Shown: positions 17,318 to 23,323 of the stretch, piece after piece
How the letters are laid out: each line of letters starts with the position of its first letter
How positions within the stretch are numbered: position 1 is the stretch's first letter
IMG/VR virus record: IMGVR_UViG_3300037847_002535
Location: 1 to 37,653 of that record
Reading direction: 5' to 3' (one strand)
DNA from: a virus
DNA: 37,653 nt
Notes under the pieces: model-generated
Seen by the model: only the letters and a program-made list of their open reading frames with translations
What the model was told of the DNA's origin: nothing
The model's database searches: none
Position numbers and translations under genes: made by a program

Positions 17318-17587
17318 TTAATTTAGTTTAGTTGTAGGGGTTATCGCATCTTTGTGAAGTTCTAAGAAACCTCTTATGCCTTCATCATTTATAAAGAAGT
17401 CCATATCAAGATAGGTACTCCAGCCTTTGCCTGATTCTGACTCCCATTGTTTGTAAAATTCTTTTGCGGATTCACTACTGTCAAATACCTTGAGGTACGT
17501 TACCACACCTTTGCCTGTGTCTTCGTAACAGACGACACATGACTTACCTCTGTAAAAGCTTACGTCTTCGTCTGACCACCATGCCAT
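17318..17587 (-). CDS. Small unknown protein
   Basis: An 89-residue protein (MAWWSDEDVSFYRGKSCVVCY and onward) with a C-x2-C pair at the start, a beta-rich YLKVFDSS segment and a helix ESAKEFYKQW. Its ATG shares one base with the stop of the upstream RHH-type gene. Second gene of the leftward early operon; no family recognised. Confidence 0.6.
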   Translation of the reverse strand: MAWWSDEDVSFYRGKSCVVCYEDTGKGVVTYLKVFDSSESAKEFYKQWESESGKGWSTYLDMDFFINDEGIRGFLELHKDAITPTTKLN

Positions 17588-18651
17588 TATTTGTCCTCCA
17601 AGAATAAGAGTTCTTTTTCCTCTTTAGTTCCATAATGCCAAATGTATTTGCACAGTCTAGTTAACATTCCCATAGGGGATATGAGTGTGCCATCAGGATA
17701 GGGTTGTAGCCTTCTTAAATCTTGTATCGTAAGGTCACCTCTAGGGTCTGTGACTTTATCCCTCCACAAGTCTAAGGCTTGGCTTGTTAAAATTTTATTG
17801 TTCTTGCTAATGCCTTGACTCACTACCTTTGGGTCAACGACTAAAGTTCCCTTCAATGCTATACCCATTATCTCTAAATCTCCATGCCTGTAAAAATCGT
17901 AGCGACTCCAATTTTGGCTTGTAATTTTTTTATAATCATCTTCACTCACATGGCTTCTTGTTCTGTTCTTTTCTGTTTTGAGACTGCTAGGATTTACGTT
18001 GCGTTTAAATATGTCTTCCATATTTTGAGTATGCACTTTCAAAGCTTGCTCAAGTGTCATATATCTAGTGTCGCCTATTGCACACTTGATAATATTCTCT
18101 TGTACTTTTTTGTTTTTCGCCCTTGTGTAGTAAGTATTAGACTCAGCGTTTTGTCTTACAGAAAAACCAGCGTTATTAGAACAATGCACCCATTGTTCTT
18201 TTACTCTAACTCTGCCATCAGAATAAGTAACCCTTTCAGTAGCAAATGGTAGTTCGTTTACAAAGTCCTGAGTCAAAGGTACTTTTTCTCTGAACCTAAT
18301 TTTTTTAGATTCTTCGTTTAAACCTACCGCATGTCCTGATGATTTAACTTCAGGTATAACTATTGTTTCACGTGGAACATCTAGTATGCTCTCACTATGT
18401 ACTATCTGTCCTTGGGTTTCTTGGATAGCCACCTCAAGTTCTTTAGCTTGCCTTAATAGTTCATTTCTTCTTGCTTCCATTTCTTTGGTCGCACCTACCA
18501 GCAAATCTTTCTTATGCTTAACATGATGCTCTAATACATTTCTTACGAGCAAAGATTTATTAACCCCAAACTCTCTGTGTACCTCTGCCAACATCTCCCA
18601 TAGTGTGTCACCCACTTGCAAGGTAACGTGCTTTTCGTTTTTATTATTCAT
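17587..18651 (-). CDS. RHH-type N-terminal DNA-binding protein, first gene of the early block
   Basis: 354 residues from ATG 18651; a TTG seven codons earlier is less likely because it lies inside the inverted repeat of the promoter. Residues about 5-43 (KHVTLQVGDTLWEMLAEV, then GVNKSLLVRNVLEHHV) show the strand-helix-helix pattern of ribbon-helix-helix domains. A coiled coil follows (residues about 50-90). The remainder has DNA-contact-like basic motifs but no recognised fold. As first gene behind an inverted-repeat-flanked promoter it may regulate itself and the recombination block. Both the RHH call and autoregulation are inferred. Confidence 0.6.
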   Translation of the reverse strand: MNNKNEKHVTLQVGDTLWEMLAEVHREFGVNKSLLVRNVLEHHVKHKKDLLVGATKEMEARRNELLRQAKELEVAIQETQGQIVHSESILDVPRETIVIPEVKSSGHAVGLNEESKKIRFREKVPLTQDFVNELPFATERVTYSDGRVRVKEQWVHCSNNAGFSVRQNAESNTYYTRAKNKKVQENIIKCAIGDTRYMTLEQALKVHTQNMEDIFKRNVNPSSLKTEKNRTRSHVSEDDYKKITSQNWSRYDFYRHGDLEIMGIALKGTLVVDPKVVSQGISKNNKILTSQALDLWRDKVTDPRGDLTIQDLRRLQPYPDGTLISPMGMLTRLCKYIWHYGTKEEKELLFLEDK

Positions 18652-18671
18652 ATATTGTCCAAAATTTATCA

Positions 18672-18720
18672 ATCACTTGCACACACTATAGCACATAAAA
18701 TACAAAGATGGTCAAGTGAT
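18672..18720 (-). promoter_or_regulatory. Leftward early promoter flanked by inverted repeat
   Basis: On the minus strand TTGACC (18715-18710) and TATAGT (18690-18685) preceded by TGC form a -35 and an extended -10 with a 19-base spacer. A perfect 8-base inverted repeat, ATCACTTG (18672-18679 on plus) and CAAGTGAT (18713-18720), brackets these elements, 33 bases between arms. The layout resembles a repressor operator over the promoter of the recombination block. Spacer length is longer than ideal. Confidence 0.6.
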
Positions 18721-18791
18721 GTTAAAAAAAATTCATAATGATGTTATAGCGAAGAGTTGTAATTTAATCCAGCTTGAATTATTATCACACC

Positions 18792-19049
18792 ATGAAAGAA
18801 TTTATTGGGCAAAAAGAATTAGACAAATCAATTCTCAAACAAGCGATACGAGACATAGCTTCTAAAAATGATTTACTAATTAGGGATGCAGTAGATTTTT
18901 TTACTTCAGAAGATTTTAACGACCTTTGTAATAGATTGGGCATTCAAGAAGATGCCACGCTAGACTCCATAAAAAACTTAATTAGTTATCCTGTGCTACC
19001 TAAGAAAAGGTTAGCGGAGGAAATGGCACGTCTGTTAAATGACTTCTGA
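18792..19049 (+). CDS. Small unknown protein, first gene of rightward replication group
   Basis: 85 residues from ATG 18792 (MKEFIGQKELDKSILKQAIR and onward); a TTG six codons earlier is also in frame but neither has a clear ribosome binding site. The protein is helical (IRDIASKNDLLIRDAVDFF, SYPVLPKKRLAEEMARLL). It stands between the divergent early promoter region and the primase-helicase gene, so a replication or regulatory role is possible. No family recognised. Confidence 0.55.
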   Translation: MKEFIGQKELDKSILKQAIRDIASKNDLLIRDAVDFFTSEDFNDLCNRLGIQEDATLDSIKNLISYPVLPKKRLAEEMARLLNDF

Positions 19050-19064
19050 TAGGGATTAACTAAT

Positions 19065-19121
19065 CTAGAAGTTATCTAGATAGTTGTGAAGATAGTTAGA
19101 TGCTAACTAGCTAGTAACTAG
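19065..19121 (+). repeat. CTAG-rich leader before primase-helicase
   Basis: Five CTAG tetramers occur in 57 bases (19065, 19076, 19107, 19111, 19118), within repeats such as ATCTAGA, TAACTAG and CTAGATAG. A short hairpin AGTTAG-atg-CTAACT lies at 19094-19108. The segment ends just before the helicase ribosome binding site. It may be a regulator-binding region or part of a replication origin; function not shown. Confidence 0.5.
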
Positions 19122-19153
19122 ATAGTAGTATAACAATATTAGGAGGTTAAAAA

Positions 19154-20893
19154 GTGGATGTCAACAAAGAGGTAGAAGACTCTACCTACTCACTACCACA
19201 TGGACAACATAAAATCGTTTGTCCTATGTGCAAGAACGAAAGAAAAAACAAAAGGGATAAAGCACTCTCAGTCAACATTGACAACGAGAGAATAATTTAT
19301 AACTGCCATCATTGTGGTGGCAAGGGAGTAATTCACAAGAGGAGAAGTTTTAAAATGGAAGTTGTAAAGAAGGAAGAGAAAAAGGCAGTTGAAATACCTG
19401 ACACAAAACAAGACGAGGAATCTATAGCTTGGTTAGAGGGCAGAGGTATAAGCAAGCAAACTGCAAGCGACTGTGGAGTTGTACTGGGTAAGAAGAAATA
19501 TAAACCAGTCATAGGTTTTACCTATCCTGACGAGAGGGGGGGTATAGAAGCAATCAAGTATCGAAGTGCAAATGGAGAGAAGATTTTTTGGTGGGAGGGT
19601 AGTTGCAATAAACTTTGGGGAGAACAAACAGTCAACGAAGATTTGCCCACAGTTGAAAACACTATAGTAATTACAGAAGGAGAGTTAGACCAATTAAGTA
19701 TCAAAGAAGCTTTTAAAGATAGTTTCAATATCGCCTGTTACTCTGTGCCTTCAGGTGCACCAGCTAAAATTAATAAGGGAAAGATTGACCCAAGCGAGGA
19801 CAATCGGTTTAAGTTTTTGTGGAATGATAAAAAGAAGTTTGAGGATGTAGACAGGATAATCTTAGCAGTAGACTCAGACGATTCAGGCGAAGCTTTGGCA
19901 CATGAATTGTCTAGAAGATTAGACATAGCAAGATGTTATCGGATGGATTACAAGGGATGTAAAGATGCAAATGAATTGTTGCTTGGTGAGGGTGCTGATG
20001 TTTTGAGAGAGCAAGTATTAAATGCAGAGCCTATACCTTTACATGGTCTCAATTCCATTGACCATTACATAGAAGAGTTTCAAAGTCTTTATGACCAAGG
20101 CAAACCAAAGGGTGTGTCAACAGGCTACAAAAGTGTAGACAAACTTTTTACTCCAAGCACAGGTAACTTGATGGTGGTTTCAGGATATCCCAACGAAGGC
20201 AAGTCTGCTTTTGTAAATCAGTTGGTTGTCAATCTAGGAAAAACTTATGGATGGAAAACTTGTTTCTGTTCTTTTGAATTACCGCCTTCAGTTCACTCTG
20301 CTCTTTTGTCTCAAGTAATTACAGGCAAACCTTTCTTCATGGGTAACAATGCAAGGATGTCACAAACGGAAAAGTCACAGGCTGAATCTTGGATAAGGGA
20401 ACACATAGTCTTTCAAGACTATATGGGTGGTGAGCCAGCAACGATAGATGCCATACTTGAAAAAGCATCCTCTTCAGTTATGCGAAGTGGGGTTAGAGTT
20501 TTGGTTATAGACCCTTACAATTTTATACAGGTAGACAAACAGACAGGAAAAGAAACAGATATGATTAGCGATATGCTGACCAAGGTTCAGCAGTTCTCAA
20601 AAAGATTTGATGTCCTAACTATTTTTGTTGCCCATCCTATGAAACCTTTCAGCAAAGATGGAAAGAAAAGTGTTGTATCAGGCACAGACATAGCTGGAAG
20701 CATGGCATGGTTCAGTAAGTCTGACATTGGTGTCACAGTTTCTAGAGGTGACTTAGGTGCAGAGATACATTGTTGGAAATGTAGATTTGGATGGAATGGA
20801 AGTTTAGGTACTGCTATACTTTCTTTTAATCCTGTCAATGGGAGATACGAAGAGGTACAGAAACTTGAAGACGATTACGATTGGGAGTTCTAA
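19154..20893 (+). CDS. Primase-helicase, T7 gp4-like
   Basis: 579 residues, close to T7 gp4 (566). The GTG start follows TTAGGAGG by seven bases. Zinc-binding cysteines C23-x2-C26 and C51-x2-C54 open the primase part. The TOPRIM fold shows EGELD at 175-179 and DSDDS at 240-244. The helicase part has Walker A GYPNEGKS at 344-351, Walker B LVIDP with D453, and a RecA/DnaB-like end (GTDIAGSMAWFSKSD). It should unwind DNA and lay primers at the phage fork. No DNA polymerase is in the window. The preceding CTAG-rich leader is the only candidate control region seen. Confidence 0.92.
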   Translation: MDVNKEVEDSTYSLPHGQHKIVCPMCKNERKNKRDKALSVNIDNERIIYNCHHCGGKGVIHKRRSFKMEVVKKEEKKAVEIPDTKQDEESIAWLEGRGISKQTASDCGVVLGKKKYKPVIGFTYPDERGGIEAIKYRSANGEKIFWWEGSCNKLWGEQTVNEDLPTVENTIVITEGELDQLSIKEAFKDSFNIACYSVPSGAPAKINKGKIDPSEDNRFKFLWNDKKKFEDVDRIILAVDSDDSGEALAHELSRRLDIARCYRMDYKGCKDANELLLGEGADVLREQVLNAEPIPLHGLNSIDHYIEEFQSLYDQGKPKGVSTGYKSVDKLFTPSTGNLMVVSGYPNEGKSAFVNQLVVNLGKTYGWKTCFCSFELPPSVHSALLSQVITGKPFFMGNNARMSQTEKSQAESWIREHIVFQDYMGGEPATIDAILEKASSSVMRSGVRVLVIDPYNFIQVDKQTGKETDMISDMLTKVQQFSKRFDVLTIFVAHPMKPFSKDGKKSVVSGTDIAGSMAWFSKSDIGVTVSRGDLGAEIHCWKCRFGWNGSLGTAILSFNPVNGRYEEVQKLEDDYDWEF

Positions 20894-21383
20894 GTCTTAC
20901 AAAGTCAATGACGTTGGCAGTCCGCACTTGCACAAGCATAACAAGATAGGTCTAACACAAGTCAACAAAACTACCGCAAGAGCAATAGTCTATGACCAGC
21001 ATGTTATAGACAGGCTTTATCTTGAAGACTATATCAACGAACAACAACACGCAGTCTGTGATAAATACTTAGGGGTGATTGGAAAAAGTGGTGCGTTTGT
21101 GAGTAGCTCAAGTTCTGAGCTAGATAAAATATTTACTGGTCAATATTCTGACAAGCCTCCACGCTCGGTGTTACTAAGTTCGGTTCAGAAACTTTTATAC
21201 AACAGATGTGGTAGGGAGATAGAAAAAGAGTTTTGGAAGATTATGTGTAACAACCCAAAGAAAGTCACAGAAAAAGAAATAGCGGTAGTAATAATTAGTA
21301 GTAAAGCTTTGCAAGACTTTTGGTTTATCGGTCTTCAAACACCTGTGACTTTGTTTCAGCAAGCTTTGACAAACCCACTTTAA
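20838..21383 (+). CDS. Unknown protein overlapping primase-helicase
   Basis: Up to 181 residues. The ATG at 20838 lies 56 bases inside the helicase gene without a ribosome binding site; a TTG at 20865, with AGAGG eleven bases before it, is an alternative start. The conserved-looking part begins SPHLHKHNKIGLTQ and runs through DRLYLEDYINEQQHAVCDKYL, helical and basic. The segment KIFTGQYSD is encoded by an inverted copy of the dispersed repeat. The 3' end overlaps the convergent RHH gene by 59 bases. Function unknown; replication-linked by position. Confidence 0.65.
   Translation: MGDTKRYRNLKTITIGSSKSYKVNDVGSPHLHKHNKIGLTQVNKTTARAIVYDQHVIDRLYLEDYINEQQHAVCDKYLGVIGKSGAFVSSSSSELDKIFTGQYSDKPPRSVLLSSVQKLLYNRCGREIEKEFWKIMCNNPKKVTEKEIAVVIISSKALQDFWFIGLQTPVTLFQQALTNPL
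21126..21140 (-). repeat. ACCAGTAAATATTTT dispersed repeat inside a gene
   Basis: The exact 15-mer found in two intergenic regions occurs here on the minus strand, inside the coding sequence of the 181-residue protein, where the plus strand encodes KIFTG. Its identity in both coding and non-coding places argues that the DNA or RNA sequence itself matters. Confidence 0.6.
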
Positions 21384-21615
21384 TCTCAGGTTCGTGCATA
21401 GATTTCTCAAACTGCTTTGATAGTTCTATAGCTTCTTTAGTTTCCTGTTCCTCTGCATCATCTAAACTAACATTTAATCTCTCGGCTTCGCCATGTATTA
21501 AAGTTATTACCTGTGCGTTCCTTGAAAGGTTAGGTAACTTTCTTTTTCTTATAGCATCTAATAAGTCGCTGGTTTCTTTAGTACATCTAATGTAAATCGT
21601 CTTTTCTTCGCTCAT
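21325..21615 (-). CDS. Ribbon-helix-helix regulator (probable)
   Basis: 96 residues. TIYIRCTKETSDLLDAIRKR followed by LSRNAQVITLIHGEAERL has the strand, first helix and second helix of Arc/MetJ-like ribbon-helix-helix proteins, with the polar residues of the strand (T, Y, R) set to enter the DNA groove. The C-terminal half is acidic and helical. It is translated from a start overlapping the upstream gene by 29 bases and ends inside the convergent gene. A target could be one of the inverted repeats in the window; this is inferred. Confidence 0.65.
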   Translation of the reverse strand: MSEEKTIYIRCTKETSDLLDAIRKRKLPNLSRNAQVITLIHGEAERLNVSLDDAEEQETKEAIELSKQFEKSMHEPEIKVGLSKLAETKSQVFEDR

Positions 21616-21892
21616 GGTTGTCTTCGTATATTATTTCAGGGGTCTCTAAAACTTCTGCAACTGCGACACTATCTCTGCCAACTTGAAAGAACCTGTTGTC
21701 CTGTAAAGTTTCAATGGCATTAGCCAGCGAATGCTCGTTGGCTAGTAGTAAAGGATTATCTAGTAAAGTGATAGCATAAGTCATTGCATCAAGGTCATTA
21801 TCAAACAACCAAACGTAGTGCTTCCACTCACCAATCGAATTGTACTTATCACTAATATCCAAGACATAAGTGTGTCTTATAACTGCAAACAT
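21587..21892 (-). CDS. Small unknown protein, possibly leaderless mRNA
   Basis: A 101-residue protein (MFAVIRHTYVLDISDKYNSI and onward; WKHYVWLFDNDLDAMTYAI in the middle). No ribosome binding site precedes the ATG at 21892. Instead a TATACT -10 box ends seven bases before it, so transcription may start at or next to the start codon. It leads the two-gene unit with the RHH protein. No function recognised. Confidence 0.6.
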   Translation of the reverse strand: MFAVIRHTYVLDISDKYNSIGEWKHYVWLFDNDLDAMTYAITLLDNPLLLANEHSLANAIETLQDNRFFQVGRDSVAVAEVLETPEIIYEDNHERRKDDLH

Positions 21893-21899
21893 TCAATAA

Positions 21900-21905
21900 A
21901 GTATA
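21900..21905 (-). promoter_or_regulatory. -10 box for a probably leaderless transcript
   Basis: Minus-strand TATACT at 21905-21900 lies seven bases before ATG 21892. No good -35 is visible at the usual distance (TGCACT is the nearest). With no ribosome binding site in this space, a leaderless start is the simplest reading. Confidence 0.4.
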
Positions 21906-21929
21906 AAGCATTTTGATAGCAAAGTGCAT

Positions 21930-21964
21930 AAAAAAAGGGTAGGTAATTTGGATGACCTACCCTT
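21930..21964 (-). terminator. Rho-independent terminator, leftward
   Basis: On the minus strand a GGGTAGGT/ACCTACCC stem (21962-21955 with 21944-21937), ten-base loop, is followed by seven T (21936-21930). It would stop leftward transcription coming from the 22-kb side before the 21892 gene, and so separates the two transcripts. Confidence 0.75.
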
Positions 21965-21993
21965 CCTTTATTAACCATTAACCTAGGAGGTTT

Positions 21994-22068
21994 ATGCTGA
22001 GTTCAATACTATACTGCTTGCATTTTGATGTCAATAATTGTAATCAAAAAAATCTAAGTTGGTGTTAA
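21994..22068 (+). CDS. 24-aa candidate small ORF
   Basis: ATG at 21994 follows CTAGGAGG at four bases spacing, the best-looking ribosome binding site in the neighbourhood. The frame is MLSSILYCLHFDVNNCNQKN plus LSWC. The upstream TTAACCATTAACC run resembles the TTAAC leader element of the minus-strand operon genes. It could be a real micropeptide or a leader peptide; no gene follows on the plus strand until terS. Coding is supported only by the ribosome binding site. Confidence 0.45.
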   Translation: MLSSILYCLHFDVNNCNQKNLSWC

Positions 22069-22092
22069 TTTACCTGACCAGACTAACAGTTA

Positions 22093-22122
22093 ACCAGTAA
22101 ATATTTTTTTTTATGTTACTGG
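22093..22122 (+). repeat. ACCAGTAAATATTTT repeat, copy 2, with inverted CCAGTAA arm
   Basis: The 15-mer at 22093-22107 is followed by a T run and TTACTGG, so CCAGTAA and TTACTGG form a seven-base inverted repeat around an A/T loop. A third copy lies 71 bases downstream. The stretch 22069-22237 otherwise holds no gene. Confidence 0.6.
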
Positions 22123-22177
22123 GGAAAACTAAAGCACGTTAGTAACTACTATCACGCACACGCTGTTCAAAAAATAT

Positions 22178-22192
22178 ACCAGTAAATATTTT
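22178..22192 (+). repeat. ACCAGTAAATATTTT repeat, copy 3
   Basis: Exact 15-mer, preceded by ATAT and followed by ATTTT as in copy 1 at 13588. On the minus strand it reads ATATTTACTGGTATAT, which contains an extended -10-like TGGTATAT. Promoter or binding-site roles are both possible. Confidence 0.6.
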
Positions 22193-22237
22193 ATTTTTTC
22201 ACACCGAAGTGGAAGAGATTTTCACTAATTTGAGACC

Positions 22238-22274
22238 AAAAAAAAAGGCGGTAACTACCGAAGTAGCTACCGCC
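22238..22274 (-). terminator. Terminator of the MoxR-VWA operon
   Basis: Minus-strand stem GGCGGTAGCTAC / GTAGTTACCGCC (22274-22263 with 22258-22247, one mismatch) is closed by a stable C(UUCG)G tetraloop and followed by nine T (22246-22238). It lies 19 bases beyond the stop of the last gene (22293), the right place to end the leftward operon. A TTTAATTT run on the other side gives weaker activity for rightward transcripts. Confidence 0.88.
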
Positions 22275-22292
22275 TTTAATTTATTTATCTTC

Positions 22293-22592
22293 CTATCTAT
22301 CCTCCCTTAGTTCAACTTTATTATTGACAAGCTTGAAAGCAAGTCTCCTCGCTCTAGTCTTTTCTATAGACTCCTGAGATTCCAACCTTTCAGGGTAGAG
22401 TTTATCCAACCATTTTTCTACTATGAAAATGTTTTCATTGTAGAAACTTAACAAGTCAAACATCTCAGCTATTTTGAGATTATCTCCTTGCATGTCTTCA
22501 ATCCTCGTGCCTATGATTTGAGTATAGATATTAGAGTTAATGTCTATGAGAGCCTTGGCAGACTCTTCAAGAATTTCTTTTTCACTTTTCAT
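22293..22592 (-). CDS. Small helical unknown protein
   Basis: A 99-residue protein, highly helical and charged (MKSEKEILEESAKALIDINS, then AEMFDLLSFYNENIFIVEKWL and TRARRLAFKLVNNK). The start overlaps the upstream stop as ATGA. It is the last gene of the leftward operon, followed by a strong terminator. No family recognised. Confidence 0.65.
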   Translation of the reverse strand: MKSEKEILEESAKALIDINSNIYTQIIGTRIEDMQGDNLKIAEMFDLLSFYNENIFIVEKWLDKLYPERLESQESIEKTRARRLAFKLVNNKVELREDR

Positions 22593-22819
22593 TTGCTCAC
22601 CCTATCTACTTCTACAGAAAACCTTCCGATATGTTTTTTAACAATAGCAAGGCATCTATCTCTTTCCTCTTCATCAAACTTTTCATCACTTTCATTCCGA
22701 GTTTTACCTTGGTCTATCAGCGAACAAAGAGCATCACATAAATGATATTCAGTTAGAGAGTTGTATTCACAGTCTAAGAGTTCAAAAGTTATTTTGTACT
22801 CAACCTTTTTATTACTCAT
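22589..22819 (-). CDS. Small unknown protein
   Basis: 76 residues from ATG 22819 (MSNKKVEYKITFELLDCEYN); this ATG has AAGGGGGTGAGG directly upstream and overlaps the preceding stop by eight bases, so it is preferred over the GTG two codons earlier. Beta-rich start, acidic middle (ESDEKFDEEERDRC), helical end. Function unknown; translationally coupled to both neighbours. Confidence 0.6.
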   Translation of the reverse strand: MSNKKVEYKITFELLDCEYNSLTEYHLCDALCSLIDQGKTRNESDEKFDEEERDRCLAIVKKHIGRFSVEVDRVSK

Positions 22820-23144
22820 CCTCACCCCCTTCTAAATGAATAGTCTGTCCTACTTGAGACAGGCTAAACGTATTATCTTCATTGAGTTTAAGTCTGTAAG
22901 TAAAACCATCGTTTTCCTTTTCAAAATAAACAAAAGTAAGATTTTCTATAGCTTCTGCTACTTGCTTAAACCACTCTTCCCCATCAACATGATTGAGTAC
23001 AGGTGATATAGGCATTGAAACAGTATCAAGTTGTTTCATTGAAACAGTATCAAACTGCCTGTAAACACTATGCACAAGCTTGCTTGCTAATTGCTCGCCT
23101 GTTGCTTGTACATAGAGTTTATTTATTTTATTAAATGCTTTCAT
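22812..23144 (-). CDS. Small unknown protein with duplicated segment
   Basis: 110 residues from ATG 23144, chosen because GGAG lies six bases upstream; an ATG four codons earlier is inside that site. The N-terminal helix (MKAFNKINKLYVQATGEQLA) is followed by a tandem repeat QFDTVSM-KQLDTVSM, produced by a recent-looking DNA duplication. The end is acidic. It is the first gene behind hammerhead C, downstream of the VWA gene. Function unknown. Confidence 0.65.
   Translation of the reverse strand: MKAFNKINKLYVQATGEQLASKLVHSVYRQFDTVSMKQLDTVSMPISPVLNHVDGEEWFKQVAEAIENLTFVYFEKENDGFTYRLKLNEDNTFSLSQVGQTIHLEGGEDE
23013..23053. repeat. 17-base direct repeat inside the 110-aa gene
   Basis: CATTGAAACAGTATCAA occurs exactly at 23013-23029 and 23037-23053, 24 bases apart, which keeps the reading frame and duplicates the DTVSM peptide. 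Exact identity suggests slippage or unequal copying in the recent past. Confidence 0.8.
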
Positions 23145-23164
23145 ACATTTCTCCATTGGTTAAT

Positions 23165-23224
23165 AAACTAATTTCGGCACTTTTGTGCCATCATCAGGGA
23201 AAACACACATTTTCCGATTAGTTT
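23165..23224 (-). ncRNA. Hammerhead ribozyme C (type III)
   Basis: Minus-strand RNA folds as a complete hammerhead open at stem III. In order: stem III AAACUAAU with AUUAGUUU (8 bp, ending in the U16.1-A15.1 pair), cleavage-site C17 at 23216, stem I GGAAAA with UUUUCC around loop UGUGUG, core CUGAUGA (23197-23191), one extra U, stem II GGCAC with GUGCC around AAAA, then GAA plus A15.1. All invariant core bases are present; the single departure is the U between A9 and stem II. The chrysanthemum chlorotic mottle viroid hammerhead is known to tolerate an extra base there. The cut would fall 72 bases before ATG 23144. Confidence 0.88.
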
Positions 23225-23253
23225 TGAGAAAAACGACCTCCATATTTGAGCGT

Positions 23254-23319
23254 AGAGCAACGAACAGGAAGCAAGTTAACCTCGTATATGTCCGAAATTA
23301 ACTTGCCCTGTATCGCTCT
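23254..23319 (-). other. Long stem-loop after the VWA gene
   Basis: Directly after the VWA stop codon the minus-strand RNA forms an extended hairpin: nine perfect pairs GCAAGTTAA/TTAACTTGC (23271-23279 with 23298-23306), continued outward by ACAGG/CCTGT and AGAG/CTCT with bulges, and inward by TTTCG/CGAGG. No T run follows, so it is unlikely to be a plain terminator. It may protect the 3' end of the upstream mRNA left by hammerhead C cleavage. Confidence 0.6.
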
Positions 23320-23323
23320 CTAA

